A stretch of 21,264 nucleotides of DNA from Christensenellaceae bacterium (GTDB lineage: Bacteria; Bacillota; Clostridia; Christensenellales; UBA1750), in the NCBI GenBank assembly GCA_031287285.1, contig JAITTC010000015.1, forward strand, positions 1-21,264, given 5' to 3'. This document shows, one piece after another, positions 1-7,382 of this stretch. Below the pieces are notes generated by a model, which worked only from the letters and a program-made list of their open reading frames with translations, had not been told where the DNA came from and did not search any database. The first letter of the stretch is position 1, and the number at the start of each line of letters is the position of its first letter. The translations under genes and the position numbers were made by a program.

Positions 1-1
1 A

Positions 2-1061
2 AACGGGCCGTTTTAAGGCGAATGGAAGGGCGCGCGGCCGCCCGCCCCCCTTTTTTGAAAAGGGACTTCGGATGGCCGCGCTGCCTTGCTCTTTACGGGT
101 AACGGGCCGGCTATATCGCCAGGGCGGGGCCGCGAAGGGGGAAATCACCGCCGTTCGCAGGCTCGCTCTGAGATGGACTGGCCATCGCAGGAAGGCTGGC
201 GTTTGCCCGCCGCATTTCGCCCTGGCTTTGCTGCTTCCTCGCCACTTGAACGGGCCTTTTCAAGGCGAATGGAAGGGCGCGCGGCAACCCGCCCCCTTTT
301 TTGAAGATGGGCTTCGGATGGCCGCGCCGCCCTGCTCCTTGCTGGTAACGAGCCGGCTATATCGCCAGGGCGGGGCCACGAAGGGCAACCGCCGCCGTTC
401 CTAGGCCTGATCTGAAATGGGCTGACCTCGCAGGAAGGCTGGCGCTTGCCCTCCGCATTTCACATCCCCCTTTTGATTCCACGGCTTCCCTGCCACTTAA
501 ACGGGCCGTTTTAAGGCGAATGGAAGGGCGCGCGGCCGCCCGCCCCCCTTTTTTGAAAAGGGACTTCGGATGGCCGCGCTGCCTTGCTCCTTGCGGGTAA
601 CGGGCCGGCTATTCTGCCCGCTCTTTGGCAAGGCGAGGCCGCGAAGGGGCAATCACCGCCGTTCGCGGCCCCGTTCTGAGATGGGCTGGCCATCGCATGA
701 AGGCTGGCGCTTGCCCTCCGCACTTCGCCCTGTCTTTTCTGCTTCCTCGCCTCTTTAACGGGCCGTTTCAAGACGAATGAAAGGGCGCGCAGCGATCCGC
801 CCCCTTTTTTTGAAGAGGGCTTCGGACTGCCGCGCTGCCTTGCTCCTCGCGGGTAACGGGCCGGCTATTCGGCCCGCTCTTTGGCAAAGCAGGGCCGCGA
901 AGGAGGAAATCACCGCCGTTCGCGGCCCCGCTCTGAGATGGGCTGGCCATCGCAGGAAGGCTGGCGTTTACCCTCCGCATTTCGCATCCCTCTTTTCTGC
1001 TGCTTCCCTGCCGCTTGAACGGGCTATTTCAAGGTGAATGGAAGGGCGCTCGGCCGTCCGC
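2..1061. repeat. Degenerate ~250-bp tandem repeat array, non-coding
   Basis: Units begin with the same AACGGGCC-like block at positions 2, 249, 500, 757 and 1018, giving spacings of 247, 251, 257 and 261 bp; the fifth unit stops near 1061. Each full unit carries in the same order a GAATGGAAGGGCGCGC-like block, a C-run plus T-run, a GGTAACGGGCCGGCTAT-like block, and a TCACCGCCGTTC-like block. Units 3 and 4 contain a perfect inverted repeat (GGCCGCGAA at 637-645 with 662-670; GGGCCGCGAA at 892-901 with 919-928) that has decayed in units 1 and 2. The spacings are not multiples of three and open frames do not carry over between units, so I read it as non-coding. The array probably continues upstream of the window. 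No transposase or known element is visible. Confidence 0.85.
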
Positions 1062-1103
1062 AGGCGGTCGAGCTTACATGGCGCCCGCCCCAGTAAAAAG
1101 CAC

Positions 1104-1132
1104 TTGCGCGGGAAGCGCTTCAATGTTAAAAT
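1104..1132 (+). promoter_or_regulatory. Promoter of the ferredoxin gene
   Basis: TTGCGC at 1104-1109 and TAAAAT at 1127-1132 are separated by 17 bases, a good sigma-A-type spacing. Transcription would start near 1139, leaving a leader of about 45 bases to the ferredoxin start codon. It lies just downstream of the repeat array, where the sequence becomes less GC-rich. Confidence 0.6.
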
Positions 1133-1183
1133 GGGGGCAATCAGGGGCTGCAACGCGCCTGTAGAAATGTAGGAGGTGGTATA

Positions 1184-1354
1184 ATGGCATTTAAGATTAC
1201 TGACGAATGCATTAGCTGTGGCGCTTGTGAGCCGGCGTGCCCCGTAGGTGCCATATCCGAAGGTGACGGAAAGTTTGTGGTTAATGCGGATACCTGCATT
1301 GATTGCGGTGCGTGCGCGGGGACTTGCCCCGTAGGCGCGCCGGCTGAGGCGTAA
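1184..1354 (+). CDS. Clostridial-type 2[4Fe-4S] ferredoxin, 56 aa
   Basis: A small soluble electron carrier holding two [4Fe-4S] clusters. The 56-residue product has the classic duplicated layout: C9-x2-C12-x2-C15-x3-C19-P followed by C38-x2-C41-x2-C44-x3-C48-P, with the PVGA sequence after each cluster. Length matches clostridial ferredoxins of about 55 residues. The start is fixed by AGGAGGTGG at 1171-1179 just upstream of the ATG. A promoter precedes it and a strong terminator follows, so it is a monocistronic, probably highly expressed gene. Known members accept electrons from pyruvate:ferredoxin oxidoreductase and hydrogenase and feed Rnf; the rnf operon in this window makes it a plausible Rnf electron donor (inference). 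Its base composition is less GC-rich than its neighbours, consistent with selection on a highly expressed gene. Confidence 0.97.
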   Translation: MAFKITDECISCGACEPACPVGAISEGDGKFVVNADTCIDCGACAGTCPVGAPAEA

Positions 1355-1366
1355 ATTCGTCGAAGA

Positions 1367-1397
1367 AAGGGCGTTGGCGGGAGCCAACGCCCTTTTT
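1367..1397 (+). terminator. Rho-independent terminator of the ferredoxin gene
   Basis: A perfect 12-bp stem (1367-1378 with 1383-1394), a GGGA loop and a T-run at 1393-1397. It closes the ferredoxin transcript 12 bases after the stop codon and ends just before yaaA. Confidence 0.92.
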
Positions 1398-1423
1398 AAA
1401 TGCGTGAAAGCGGGGGTTTTGAG

Positions 1424-2161
1424 ATGCTGACCGTGCTTTCCCCGGCGAGGAATGTAAAGCCCTTCACGCCGGAAGGGATCCGGGTTGAAAGGCCGCTGTT
1501 TTTAGGCGAATCCGAAGAGATTTTAGCTGTTTTGCGCGAAAAGTCGCCCTGGGAGCTCGAGAACCTGCTCGATTTGGATGGGGAAAAGGCCTTTGCGATG
1601 TTCGAATACTACAGGGCGCTGAACTTGAGGGAGCCCGGGGAGGCGATGCTTTCGTCGTTTTACGGCGCCGCCTTCAGAGCCATGGGCACCGAGGACTTCG
1701 CGCCGGAGGATTGGGCCTTCGCGCAGGCGCACTTAAGGGTTTTCAGCGCGTTTTACGGGCTTTTGCGGCCCTTTGACGGCATGCAAAACCACCGGCTTGG
1801 CCTTGGCGGGCTCAAGCCGCGCGGCGGCGACCTCTACGCCTTTTGGGGCGCTAAAATCCACGCAGAGCTCTTCCGCGAGGGCGAAGAGCTGCTAAACATC
1901 GCTTCGCAGGACTATTTTAGGCTGGTTAAGCCCTTTTTGCGGCCGGAAGACAGGGTCACGCACTGCCGTTTCCTGGTGCGAAAGCAGGGAAGGCTGAGCG
2001 CGACGGTTGCCGGCGTGCGTCTGGCGCGCGGGCTGATGGCGCGCTATCTCGTGAAGGAGCGGATCGATTCGCTCGAGGATGTAAAGGGCTTTAACGAGGG
2101 CGGGTATCGCTTTCATTGGGGGCTTTCTGACGCAAAAACCCTGGTTTTTGTGCAGGATTAG
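1424..2161 (+). CDS. yaaA: YaaA/DUF328 family peroxide-stress protein, 245 aa
   Basis: YaaA in Escherichia coli lowers free intracellular iron during hydrogen peroxide stress, limiting Fenton damage, and members bind DNA; I infer a similar cytoplasmic role. The protein starts MLTVLSPARN, matching the family's M-L-hydrophobic-LSPAK start, and has the landmark blocks FSAFYGLLRPFDGMQNHRL (107-125), LYAFWGAKI (137-145), LLNIASQDYFRLV (156-168), ARGLMARYLV (201-210) and GFNEGGYRF (222-230). Length fits the family (about 245-260). An in-frame ATG at 1400 lies against the ferredoxin terminator and adds eight residues absent from relatives, so I chose 1424, with GGGGG at 1412-1416 as a modest ribosome binding site. 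The 3' end overlaps the convergent MATE gene by 4 bases. No own promoter was found. Confidence 0.92.
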   Translation: MLTVLSPARNVKPFTPEGIRVERPLFLGESEEILAVLREKSPWELENLLDLDGEKAFAMFEYYRALNLREPGEAMLSSFYGAAFRAMGTEDFAPEDWAFAQAHLRVFSAFYGLLRPFDGMQNHRLGLGGLKPRGGDLYAFWGAKIHAELFREGEELLNIASQDYFRLVKPFLRPEDRVTHCRFLVRKQGRLSATVAGVRLARGLMARYLVKERIDSLEDVKGFNEGGYRFHWGLSDAKTLVFVQD

Positions 2162-3540
2162 CCGCCCGCATCGGTCGGGGCTTCCTCCGCGGGGGTCTCT
2201 TGAGCCGGCTCAAAGCGGCTCCAGTCGCTGCGGCGATAATGAATGAGGATGGCGATGGCCGCGATCAGCCAGGTTGCGGGGTAGCTCAGGCCCACGGTTT
2301 CGATGGAATAGTTCAGCTTTGTGACCAAGAATAGAAAGAGCTGCCTGAGGCCCACGAAGCTGATAATACAGGCCAGCGTGGCAAAGCGAACATCGCCGGC
2401 GCCGCGAAGGGCGCCGGGAAGGATCTGGGTGCCGCAGAGGATGAAGTAAAAGGGCACGAAGACCAGCATGAAGCGGAATCCATCCGAAAGGACCGCTTCA
2501 TCGGTCGAAAAGAAGCGCAAAAGGGGCCTGCCGAAGAGCAGCGCCAGGGCGGCGATGACAAGTGTGGCCGAAAGGCCCAGGATCAGCGAGATGTTAACGC
2601 CCCGGCGCGCGCGCCCAACCTGCCTGGCGCCCAGGTTTTGCCCAACGAAGGTGCTCGCGACCAAGGCCATGGTTTGCACCGGGAGGGTGATGAAGGCGTC
2701 GAGCTTGGAGGCAGCGCTGTAGCCTGCGACGGTCACGGTGCCAAGGCCATTGATGTAGGCCTGCACCACGATGTTTGAAATGCTGATGATGGCCTGCTGC
2801 ACGGCGCCCGGCAGGCCTATGCCGGCGATCTTCTGAACGATGCCGCGATGGAGGCGTAAATCGCGGGGAATGAGCTTATAATCGGTTTCTGCCCGCAGGA
2901 GGACGATGATCACCAGCGCTGCTGAAACCACCTGCGCCAGCACCGTGGCCCAGGCGACGCCCGCGATGCCCATGTGGAAGAGGAGCACGAAGGCCAGATC
3001 CCCGACGACGTTCAGCACGGCGGAAAGGATCAGGAAATAGAGCGGGCGCCTAGAGTCGCCCACGGCGGTGAGAATCGCGGCGCCCATGTTATAGACCGTG
3101 AGCGAGCTCATGCCCCAAAAATAGACGCGCAGGTACTCGTTCGCGTCGGGGAGGATCTCTTGAGGGGTCTTCATCCACTCGAGCAGAAAGGGCGAACAGA
3201 TCACGCCCACGGCGCTGAGGGCAAGACCCAGCACAAGCGACAGGAAGATGGCGCTATGCACGGTGTCGTGCAGGCCCCTTGCATCCTTCGCGCCGAAGAA
3301 CTGCGAGATCAGCACGCTGGCACCCGTGGACATGCCCATGAAAAACGCGATGATCATGTTGATGAGGGGGCCTGTGGAGCCGACGGCCGCCAGGGCCTCC
3401 TTGCCGACGTAGCTGCCCACGATGATCGCATCAATTGCGTTATAAAGCTGCTGCAGCAGGTTGCCCAGCAGCAAGGGAACCGCAAAAAGCGTTAAAAGCC
3501 GCCAGATATTGCCTTGAGTCATATCGCCATCGCGCCGCAC
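2158..3540 (-). CDS. MATE family multidrug/toxin efflux transporter, 460 aa
   Basis: An inner-membrane antiporter predicted to export cationic drugs, dyes or metabolites using a Na+ or H+ gradient. The N terminus carries the usual MATE opening (TQGNIWRLLTLFAVPLLLGN, then LLQQLYNAIDAIIVG), and the pattern repeats in the second half (GLPGAVQQAIISISNIVVQA), as expected of the two-fold MATE repeat. The chain has about twelve hydrophobic segments and normal family length; the C-terminal tail is short, acidic and proline-rich. A second in-frame ATG six codons in would also suit the family, but AGGGGG lies at the right distance from the first one. A near-consensus promoter sits just upstream. The substrate cannot be told from sequence; the DinF/NorM-like clostridial group contains many uncharacterised members. 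Confidence 0.93.
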   Translation of the reverse strand: MRRDGDMTQGNIWRLLTLFAVPLLLGNLLQQLYNAIDAIIVGSYVGKEALAAVGSTGPLINMIIAFFMGMSTGASVLISQFFGAKDARGLHDTVHSAIFLSLVLGLALSAVGVICSPFLLEWMKTPQEILPDANEYLRVYFWGMSSLTVYNMGAAILTAVGDSRRPLYFLILSAVLNVVGDLAFVLLFHMGIAGVAWATVLAQVVSAALVIIVLLRAETDYKLIPRDLRLHRGIVQKIAGIGLPGAVQQAIISISNIVVQAYINGLGTVTVAGYSAASKLDAFITLPVQTMALVASTFVGQNLGARQVGRARRGVNISLILGLSATLVIAALALLFGRPLLRFFSTDEAVLSDGFRFMLVFVPFYFILCGTQILPGALRGAGDVRFATLACIISFVGLRQLFLFLVTKLNYSIETVGLSYPATWLIAAIAILIHYRRSDWSRFEPAQETPAEEAPTDAGG

Positions 3541-3573
3541 GGCAAAGCCCCCTATTGGAATTCAATTCTTTTC

Positions 3574-3602
3574 ATTATAGGCCGACGAACCGGTGCCGTC
3601 AA
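3574..3602 (-). promoter_or_regulatory. Near-consensus sigma-A promoter of the MATE gene
   Basis: On the minus strand TTGACG (3602-3597) and TATAAT (3579-3574) are separated by exactly 17 bases. Transcription would start near 3567, leaving a leader of about 25 bases. This is one of the best promoters in the window and suggests constitutive or repressor-controlled expression. Confidence 0.85.
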
Positions 3603-3657
3603 CTTCAGCGGCAGCGCTTTTTTTGCGCATTTTTGATGAACTCGCAAGGGGGCGCGG

Positions 3658-3682
3658 CCCTTTTCCCTCACGGGAAAAAGGG
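3658..3682. other. Hairpin between divergent MATE and lysis-cassette genes
   Basis: CCCTTTTCCC (3658-3667) pairs with GGGAAAAAGGG (3672-3682) across a TCAC loop, with one bulged A. It lies between two divergent transcription units and upstream of the lysis cassette, followed only by TTT, so it could be an attenuator-like stem or a weak terminator. The rest of this 264-base gap shows only the MATE promoter; I could not identify a convincing promoter for the cassette. Confidence 0.4.
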
Positions 3683-3804
3683 TTTGCCAAAATCCCGGGC
3701 GCGCGGGCCCGAGGCAGGGCGTAGGATACAGCTACACATCGTTTCTTTGCTTTGGAAAGGGGGAAGGGGATCGGAAGCGGCAGCGCGAAAGGAGGAAAAA
3801 AGAC

Positions 3805-4608
3805 GTGAAAAAACCCAGTATCAGTGAGTTTTTGGCCTATTTTGAGCCGCATGCGGTGGTTTTAGCCGGCAAGGCGCCCGCGAACCCGCCCCCGGGGCAG
3901 TGGGGCTATTCCTGGGGCGCCAGGGGGCAGGTTGCAAACGAGGGGATTTTGCAAGCGCAGGCGAGGAACTTCGACCCCAAGGCCCCAGAGAGCTACTTTG
4001 CGCGAACGAAGCGCTGGCTGGGGCGGCCGATCTTCGATTGCAACGGCCTAGTGGAGGCCTTTTATGGGCTGCAGACGGGCGAAAAGCTCGACAGCACGGC
4101 AAAGGGCAACTACAGGAGCTGGTGCGGAAGAAAGTCCCCAGCGGCGGCGGATGAAAGGCTGCCCGCCCTGCCGCAAATGCCTGGCGTGGCGCTGTTCAGG
4201 GGCGAAAACTCGGCGAAGATCAGCCATGTGGGCCTCTTGCTCTGCCGATATGGCGACGGGGCTCTCGACTGGCATGTTCTGGAGTGCAAGGGGGCGGATT
4301 ACGGGCTGGTCATCAGCAAGCTGAAGGAGGGAAAGTGGACGCATTGGGGCGTGATGGATCAGCTCTTCGATTACGGCGAGGAGCAAGGCGCCCCCCTTCC
4401 CCTGGGCACCCTGCGCGTCAGCGGTGCGAACGTGCACCTGCGCCCTGACCCGAGCACCGAGAAACTGCCGCTGGCCACGGTGCACGCGGGCGAGGAGTTC
4501 CCCTTTTTTGGCAGCGTGCCAGGCTGGCACCTGCTGCTTTGGAAGGGCCGCACGGCGTATATTTCGGCAAAATACGCAAGGCTCCTGGAGGCTGCGGGCG
4601 ATGCTTGA
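3805..4608 (+). CDS. Phage-type NlpC/P60 cell-wall hydrolase with C-terminal SH3b domain, 267 aa
   Basis: Predicted peptidoglycan endopeptidase (endolysin) cutting stem peptides. Residues ~70-190 are NlpC/P60-like: the nucleophile is C79 in FDCNGLVEAFYG (most relatives have DCSG; the DCNG form is familiar to me from clostridial phage hydrolases), the catalytic His is H141 in ISHVGLLL, and the third polar position may lie near VLE160CKG. Residues ~199-262 form a bacterial SH3 domain (LRVSGANVHLRPDPS), a wall-binding module. There is no signal peptide, so release needs a membrane lesion, consistent with the two small membrane proteins that follow. The start is GTG, chosen for the AGGAGG at 3790-3795. 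It overlaps the next gene by 8 bases. No other phage structural genes are nearby. Confidence 0.85.
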   Translation: MKKPSISEFLAYFEPHAVVLAGKAPANPPPGQWGYSWGARGQVANEGILQAQARNFDPKAPESYFARTKRWLGRPIFDCNGLVEAFYGLQTGEKLDSTAKGNYRSWCGRKSPAAADERLPALPQMPGVALFRGENSAKISHVGLLLCRYGDGALDWHVLECKGADYGLVISKLKEGKWTHWGVMDQLFDYGEEQGAPLPLGTLRVSGANVHLRPDPSTEKLPLATVHAGEEFPFFGSVPGWHLLLWKGRTAYISAKYARLLEAAGDA

Positions 4609-4891
4609 ATTCATCCTGCGCTGGGCCGTTCCCTGCGTATGCGGCGCGCTGGCAGCCTTTGGCGGAAGGCTCTGCGCCTACCAGCGAACCCTCGGGCGAG
4701 GGCTGCAAGCCCTGCTGCGCGATCGCATCATCCAGCTCTACGGGCAGATCATGCAAAAGGGCTTCTGCCCGATCGGCGAAAGGGAAAACCTTGAAGCGCT
4801 GCGCGAGCAGTATCGCGCTTTGGGCGGCAACGGGCAGGCCGAGGATCTGGTTCGGCGCTGCCTGCAGCTGCCGACGGAAGAGGGCCGCTGA
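4601..4891 (+). CDS. Small single-span membrane protein of the lysis cassette, 96 aa
   Basis: One N-terminal membrane segment (about residues 4-22) precedes a charged amphipathic cytoplasmic part, LLRDRIIQLYGQIMQKGFCP, then RENLEALREQYRALGGNG and LPTEEGR at the end. From memory, similar short proteins sit between or beside endolysin and holin genes in clostridial phages, but their function is not established; a holin partner or antiholin role is inference. The start codon at 4601 lies inside the end of the hydrolase gene and has GGAGG at 4587-4591; the open frame extends further upstream but without a better start. Translation is probably coupled to the hydrolase gene. Spacing to the next gene is 33 bases. 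Confidence 0.75.
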   Translation: MLEFILRWAVPCVCGALAAFGGRLCAYQRTLGRGLQALLRDRIIQLYGQIMQKGFCPIGERENLEALREQYRALGGNGQAEDLVRRCLQLPTEEGR

Positions 4892-4924
4892 GACGGCCGA
4901 AAGGGAATAAAGGAGGAAAAAACG

Positions 4925-5128
4925 ATGGAAGAAAGGCAAAAGATCGATTGGAGGAGGAAGCTTGCGAGCCGCAAGCTTTGGATGGCCGTGGCCGGCCTTG
5001 TTTCGGGCCTGCTCCTTTGCTTTGGCTCGCCCGAAAACAGCGCCGAGGCCGTCGCCGCCCTGGTTTTGGCCACCGGCTCCGTCATCGGCTACATCGTGGG
5101 CGAGGGCCTGACCGACGCGGCCAAATAG
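4925..5128 (+). CDS. Putative small phage-type holin, 67 aa
   Basis: A 67-residue protein with a charged N terminus (MEERQKIDWRRKLASRKLW), then two hydrophobic segments: about residues 18-36 (WMAVAGLVSGLLLCFG) and 42-61 (AEAVAALVLATGSVIGYIVG), ending GEGLTDAAK. This arrangement, with the IDWRRKLASRKLW opening and the GEGLTDA end, matches my recollection of small clostridial phage holins, which form membrane holes to release endolysins. AAAGGAGG at 4909-4916 gives a strong ribosome binding site. It is the last gene of the cassette, followed at once by a strong terminator. Assignment as holin rests on size, topology and context; no lysis timing signal such as a dual start is visible. Confidence 0.72.
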   Translation: MEERQKIDWRRKLASRKLWMAVAGLVSGLLLCFGSPENSAEAVAALVLATGSVIGYIVGEGLTDAAK

Positions 5129-5142
5129 GGCAGAAACATGCC

Positions 5143-5181
5143 AAAAGCATCCCCTCGGCAAAGGCCGGGGGGATGCTTTTT
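5143..5181. terminator. Strong, probably bidirectional terminator after the lysis cassette
   Basis: A 12-bp outer stem (5143-5154 with 5169-5180) continues through one wobble pair into a 4-bp inner stem around an AAAG loop, about 17 pairs in total. A T-run follows on the plus strand (5177-5181) and AAAA at 5143-5146 gives the matching T-run on the minus strand. It serves both the cassette and the convergent Cys-rich gene. Confidence 0.92.
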
Positions 5182-5224
5182 CAGGGCACAAAGGTCGCGA
5201 AGAGAGAGGATGGAGCCGCGGCCT

Positions 5225-5914
5225 TTAGCAGGCGATCGTTCCGCAGGGGTTTTGCGGGAAGATCGGCAGCGAGAAGAATTCGTCGCAGATGGATTCGGCG
5301 AACTCCTCGCAGGGCGGCACGGAGCACAGCCCGTAGGAGGGGATCAGCATTTCGACTTCCGCAAGCACCTTCATGATGATGGTCACGCAGACGGTGATTT
5401 CGAAGGTGTCGTCGCCGATGTAGTTGCCCGAAACGCAGATGGCGCTGACCAGGGTTTCGATCGTGAAGGGCACGATGGACTCGTCGGGGATGCAGAGCAG
5501 CACGTCGCGATTGACGGTGACGACGCCCTTGCCGATGCCCTCACGGCAGTTGCAGTCGGTGAACAGGATCTCGATGGGGATGTCTACCGCGGCGCGCACG
5601 CGGGCGAAGTTCGGCCTGTCGCAGAGGCGGTCGATGGTCAGGCCCCGGAGCGTGCCGTTGATCGTGGAGGAGCGGCAGCTTTCAAAGATGATGGGGGCCG
5701 TGAAGGCTGGCTGCGGGCAGTCGCAGTCGTAAACCGGGAGCATGTCGGTCACCTTGACCTTGATCTTGGTCTGCTGTGCCTGATACAGGCAGGAGTCGTA
5801 GACCTTCTTGACCTGCACGCAGACCTTTTCGCTCAGGCCCTTGGTGCAGTCGCCTGCGGAGAGCACGCCAGGGCAGCTCACCGCGCCGGTGTTCTTATAG
5901 GAATAGAACGACAT
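5225..5914 (-). CDS. Cys-rich protein, possible spore-coat/surface protein, 229 aa
   Basis: Function not established. The 229-residue product has 18 cysteines (for example C64, C66, C121, C123, C197, C202, C210, C224, C229), no signal peptide and no membrane span. The middle looks like beta-strand repeats (KIKVKVTDMLPVYDCDC, VRAAVDIPIEILFTDCNC, FEITVCVTIIMKVLAEVEML), followed by IPSYG and a C-terminal PPCEEF...CDEFFSLPIFP. The organisation recalls uncharacterised clostridial coat-like or DUF3794-like proteins, but I cannot assign a family. ATG at 5914 was chosen because AGGAGG (5929-5924) lies 9 bases upstream; the longer open frame has no such site. A sigma-K-like promoter lies upstream, and a distant paralogue is encoded at 15781-16389. 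It converges on the lysis cassette. Cysteine cross-linking in a mother-cell-assembled layer is inference. Confidence 0.75.
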   Translation of the reverse strand: MSFYSYKNTGAVSCPGVLSAGDCTKGLSEKVCVQVKKVYDSCLYQAQQTKIKVKVTDMLPVYDCDCPQPAFTAPIIFESCRSSTINGTLRGLTIDRLCDRPNFARVRAAVDIPIEILFTDCNCREGIGKGVVTVNRDVLLCIPDESIVPFTIETLVSAICVSGNYIGDDTFEITVCVTIIMKVLAEVEMLIPSYGLCSVPPCEEFAESICDEFFSLPIFPQNPCGTIAC

Positions 5915-5960
5915 TATGTAGAACCTCCTTTTTGACGCCCCTTTCTGAGGCAGGTCAATG

Positions 5961-5988
5961 TACCATATGCGGGAGGCGCACATTGGGT
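5961..5988 (-). promoter_or_regulatory. Sigma-K-like promoter of the Cys-rich gene
   Basis: On the minus strand AC (5988-5987) is followed after 17 bases by CATATGGTA (5969-5961). This fits the AC-N16/17-CATANNNTA consensus of the late mother-cell sigma factor K known from Bacillus subtilis coat genes. The start would be near 5953, about 40 bases before the ATG. No good sigma-A promoter was seen here. Short consensus, so chance agreement is possible. The remaining gap up to 6193 holds nothing I recognise. Confidence 0.45.
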
Positions 5989-6193
5989 GAGGAAGTTTTA
6001 AGGCCTTTTGCAAAAAAACGCGCCCTTTTTAGAGCGCGCTTTAGCGCAACCGGCCGGCAGATGCGGGCCGATTGGCGCGAAGCGAATGCGGGGAATCCCA
6101 AACCCGCCGAAGAAAGCCAAAAGGCTGGACGCCGCGGCCGCAGTCCAGGTGCGAGAGGGCATTTTTCGGCCCGATTGGGGAATTTCTTCGTTT

Positions 6194-6244
6194 AAAAGCC
6201 CATTAAAAAGACCTTGCCGCAGCAAGACCTTTTTAATGGGCTTT
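6194..6244 (-). terminator. Long terminator hairpin after the polysaccharide deacetylase gene
   Basis: An arm of about 23 bases (6195-6217) pairs with 6222-6244 around a CGCA loop, with two mismatches near the tip. The stem begins at the stop codon of the minus-strand gene, and TTTTAAA follows on that strand. Confidence 0.85.
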
Positions 6245-7181
6245 ATTCTTCCGGCACTTGGATGAGAGCTTCTTCGGACGCGCCGGGCTCCGGCGAAGGC
6301 GCCAGCTCGGGCGTGGCGCTGGGGGCAGGGGCCGCAGCTTGGGGGTAATGGTCGAGGGTATCGAAGGAATAGCCAAGCTCCCTCAAATAGTGAATCGCGT
6401 CGCGAACCATCAGCACGGTGTTTGTTTTGGAGCCCGTATCGTGCATCAGGATGATGACGTGATTCTTGCGGCCATGCACATCCTGAATCGTCGACTTTAA
6501 TCGGTTCATCAGCTCTTCGGGGCTGCGCTGGGTTCTGGTTTCGGCATCGCCGTTGAGCGCGTTCCAATCGAAATAGCGATACCCCGCCGCCGCGACGGCG
6601 TCGCGGTAGCCGCGGCAGCGCTTGCCGGTGGAGCCGCCAGGGAAGCGGAAGAGATTGACGGGGTAATCCTCGCCCAAAATCGAATGAATCGTGTCGGTAC
6701 AGGCCTGAATATCGGCAAATAAGGCCTCTTGGCTCTTATAGATTTCGGGCATGTTGTGGGTGTTGGAATGGTTAGCCACCACGCAGCCCTGTTCGGCCAT
6801 GCGGCGAATCCGGGCCGTGTTGCGGGCAGCATTCTCGCCGATGACGAAGAAGGTCGCCGGCACGCCCTCGTCGAGTAAAATATCTAAAATCGGGTCCGTG
6901 TTCTTGGAGGGGCCGTCGTCAAAGGTCAAATAGACGATGGGGAGCGCTGGCTGGGGGTATTCAGCCGGGGTTTCCGTGGGTTCGGGGCTGGGTTCTGGCG
7001 TAGGGTCAGGCTCCGGAGTCGCGCTGGCCTCGGGCTCCGGCGAAGTGCTGGGCTCCGCAGCGTTTGCCACGGGCAGGGGAGGTTCGACAAAGATCGGCAC
7101 GGTGCGCACGGGCTTCGTACAGGAAGGGAGCATGAAAAGCAGCGCAAACAACGCAAAAAAACGAAAAAAACGCCGTGGCAT
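6243..7181 (-). CDS. Polysaccharide deacetylase (NodB domain) lipoprotein, 312 aa
   Basis: Predicted metal-dependent carbohydrate esterase family 4 enzyme, removing acetyl groups from peptidoglycan or another amino-sugar polymer outside the membrane. Residues 1-21 are a lipoprotein signal ending LPSC21. A Pro/Glu/Ser/Thr linker (43-72, TPEP-like repeats) precedes the NodB domain at ~82-275, which has all five motifs: TFDDGP (86-91), HSNTH (138-142), RFPGGS (179-184), DWN (205-207) and LMHD (245-248). The metal site is therefore intact (D89, H138, H142). A second low-complexity PSATPELAPSPEPG tail follows the domain, which is less usual. The start has a purine-rich GGGGGAGG-like site. Deacetylation usually gives lysozyme resistance or marks spore cortex; which applies here is not shown. 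Confidence 0.93.
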   Translation of the reverse strand: MPRRFFRFFALFALLFMLPSCTKPVRTVPIFVEPPLPVANAAEPSTSPEPEASATPEPDPTPEPSPEPTETPAEYPQPALPIVYLTFDDGPSKNTDPILDILLDEGVPATFFVIGENAARNTARIRRMAEQGCVVANHSNTHNMPEIYKSQEALFADIQACTDTIHSILGEDYPVNLFRFPGGSTGKRCRGYRDAVAAAGYRYFDWNALNGDAETRTQRSPEELMNRLKSTIQDVHGRKNHVIILMHDTGSKTNTVLMVRDAIHYLRELGYSFDTLDHYPQAAAPAPSATPELAPSPEPGASEEALIQVPEE

Positions 7182-7313
7182 CTCGCCGCCTCCCCCCTCC
7201 TCTTATGCCCATTTCGAATGTGTATGAGCCCTAAGCTGTGACGATGTCTCCCTTCATTCTACACAAGGAGTTCGTGGAATTCAAGATGAGGCTTGGCGAA
7301 ATTCGTTGGGAAA

Positions 7314-7344
7314 TAAAAGAAGAAGGAAGGCTTGCGCCCTCCTT
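7314..7344 (-). terminator. Candidate terminator after the 44-residue membrane peptide
   Basis: On the minus strand AAGGAGGG (7344-7337) pairs with CCTTCCTT (7330-7323) through one wobble, loop of 6, followed by CTTCTTTTA. It is a weaker terminator than the others. The surrounding bases 7182-7313, upstream of the deacetylase gene, show no promoter I would defend. Confidence 0.5.
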
Positions 7345-7382
7345 TTGCCTATTCGGTCGTAAACGCTAAAATTCTGCTTAGG

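Noticed and set aside
72..1037. Several open frames of 60-110 codons within the first kilobase
   Set aside because: They follow the ~250-bp repeats, whose spacings are not multiples of three, have no ribosome binding sites and no recognisable domains.
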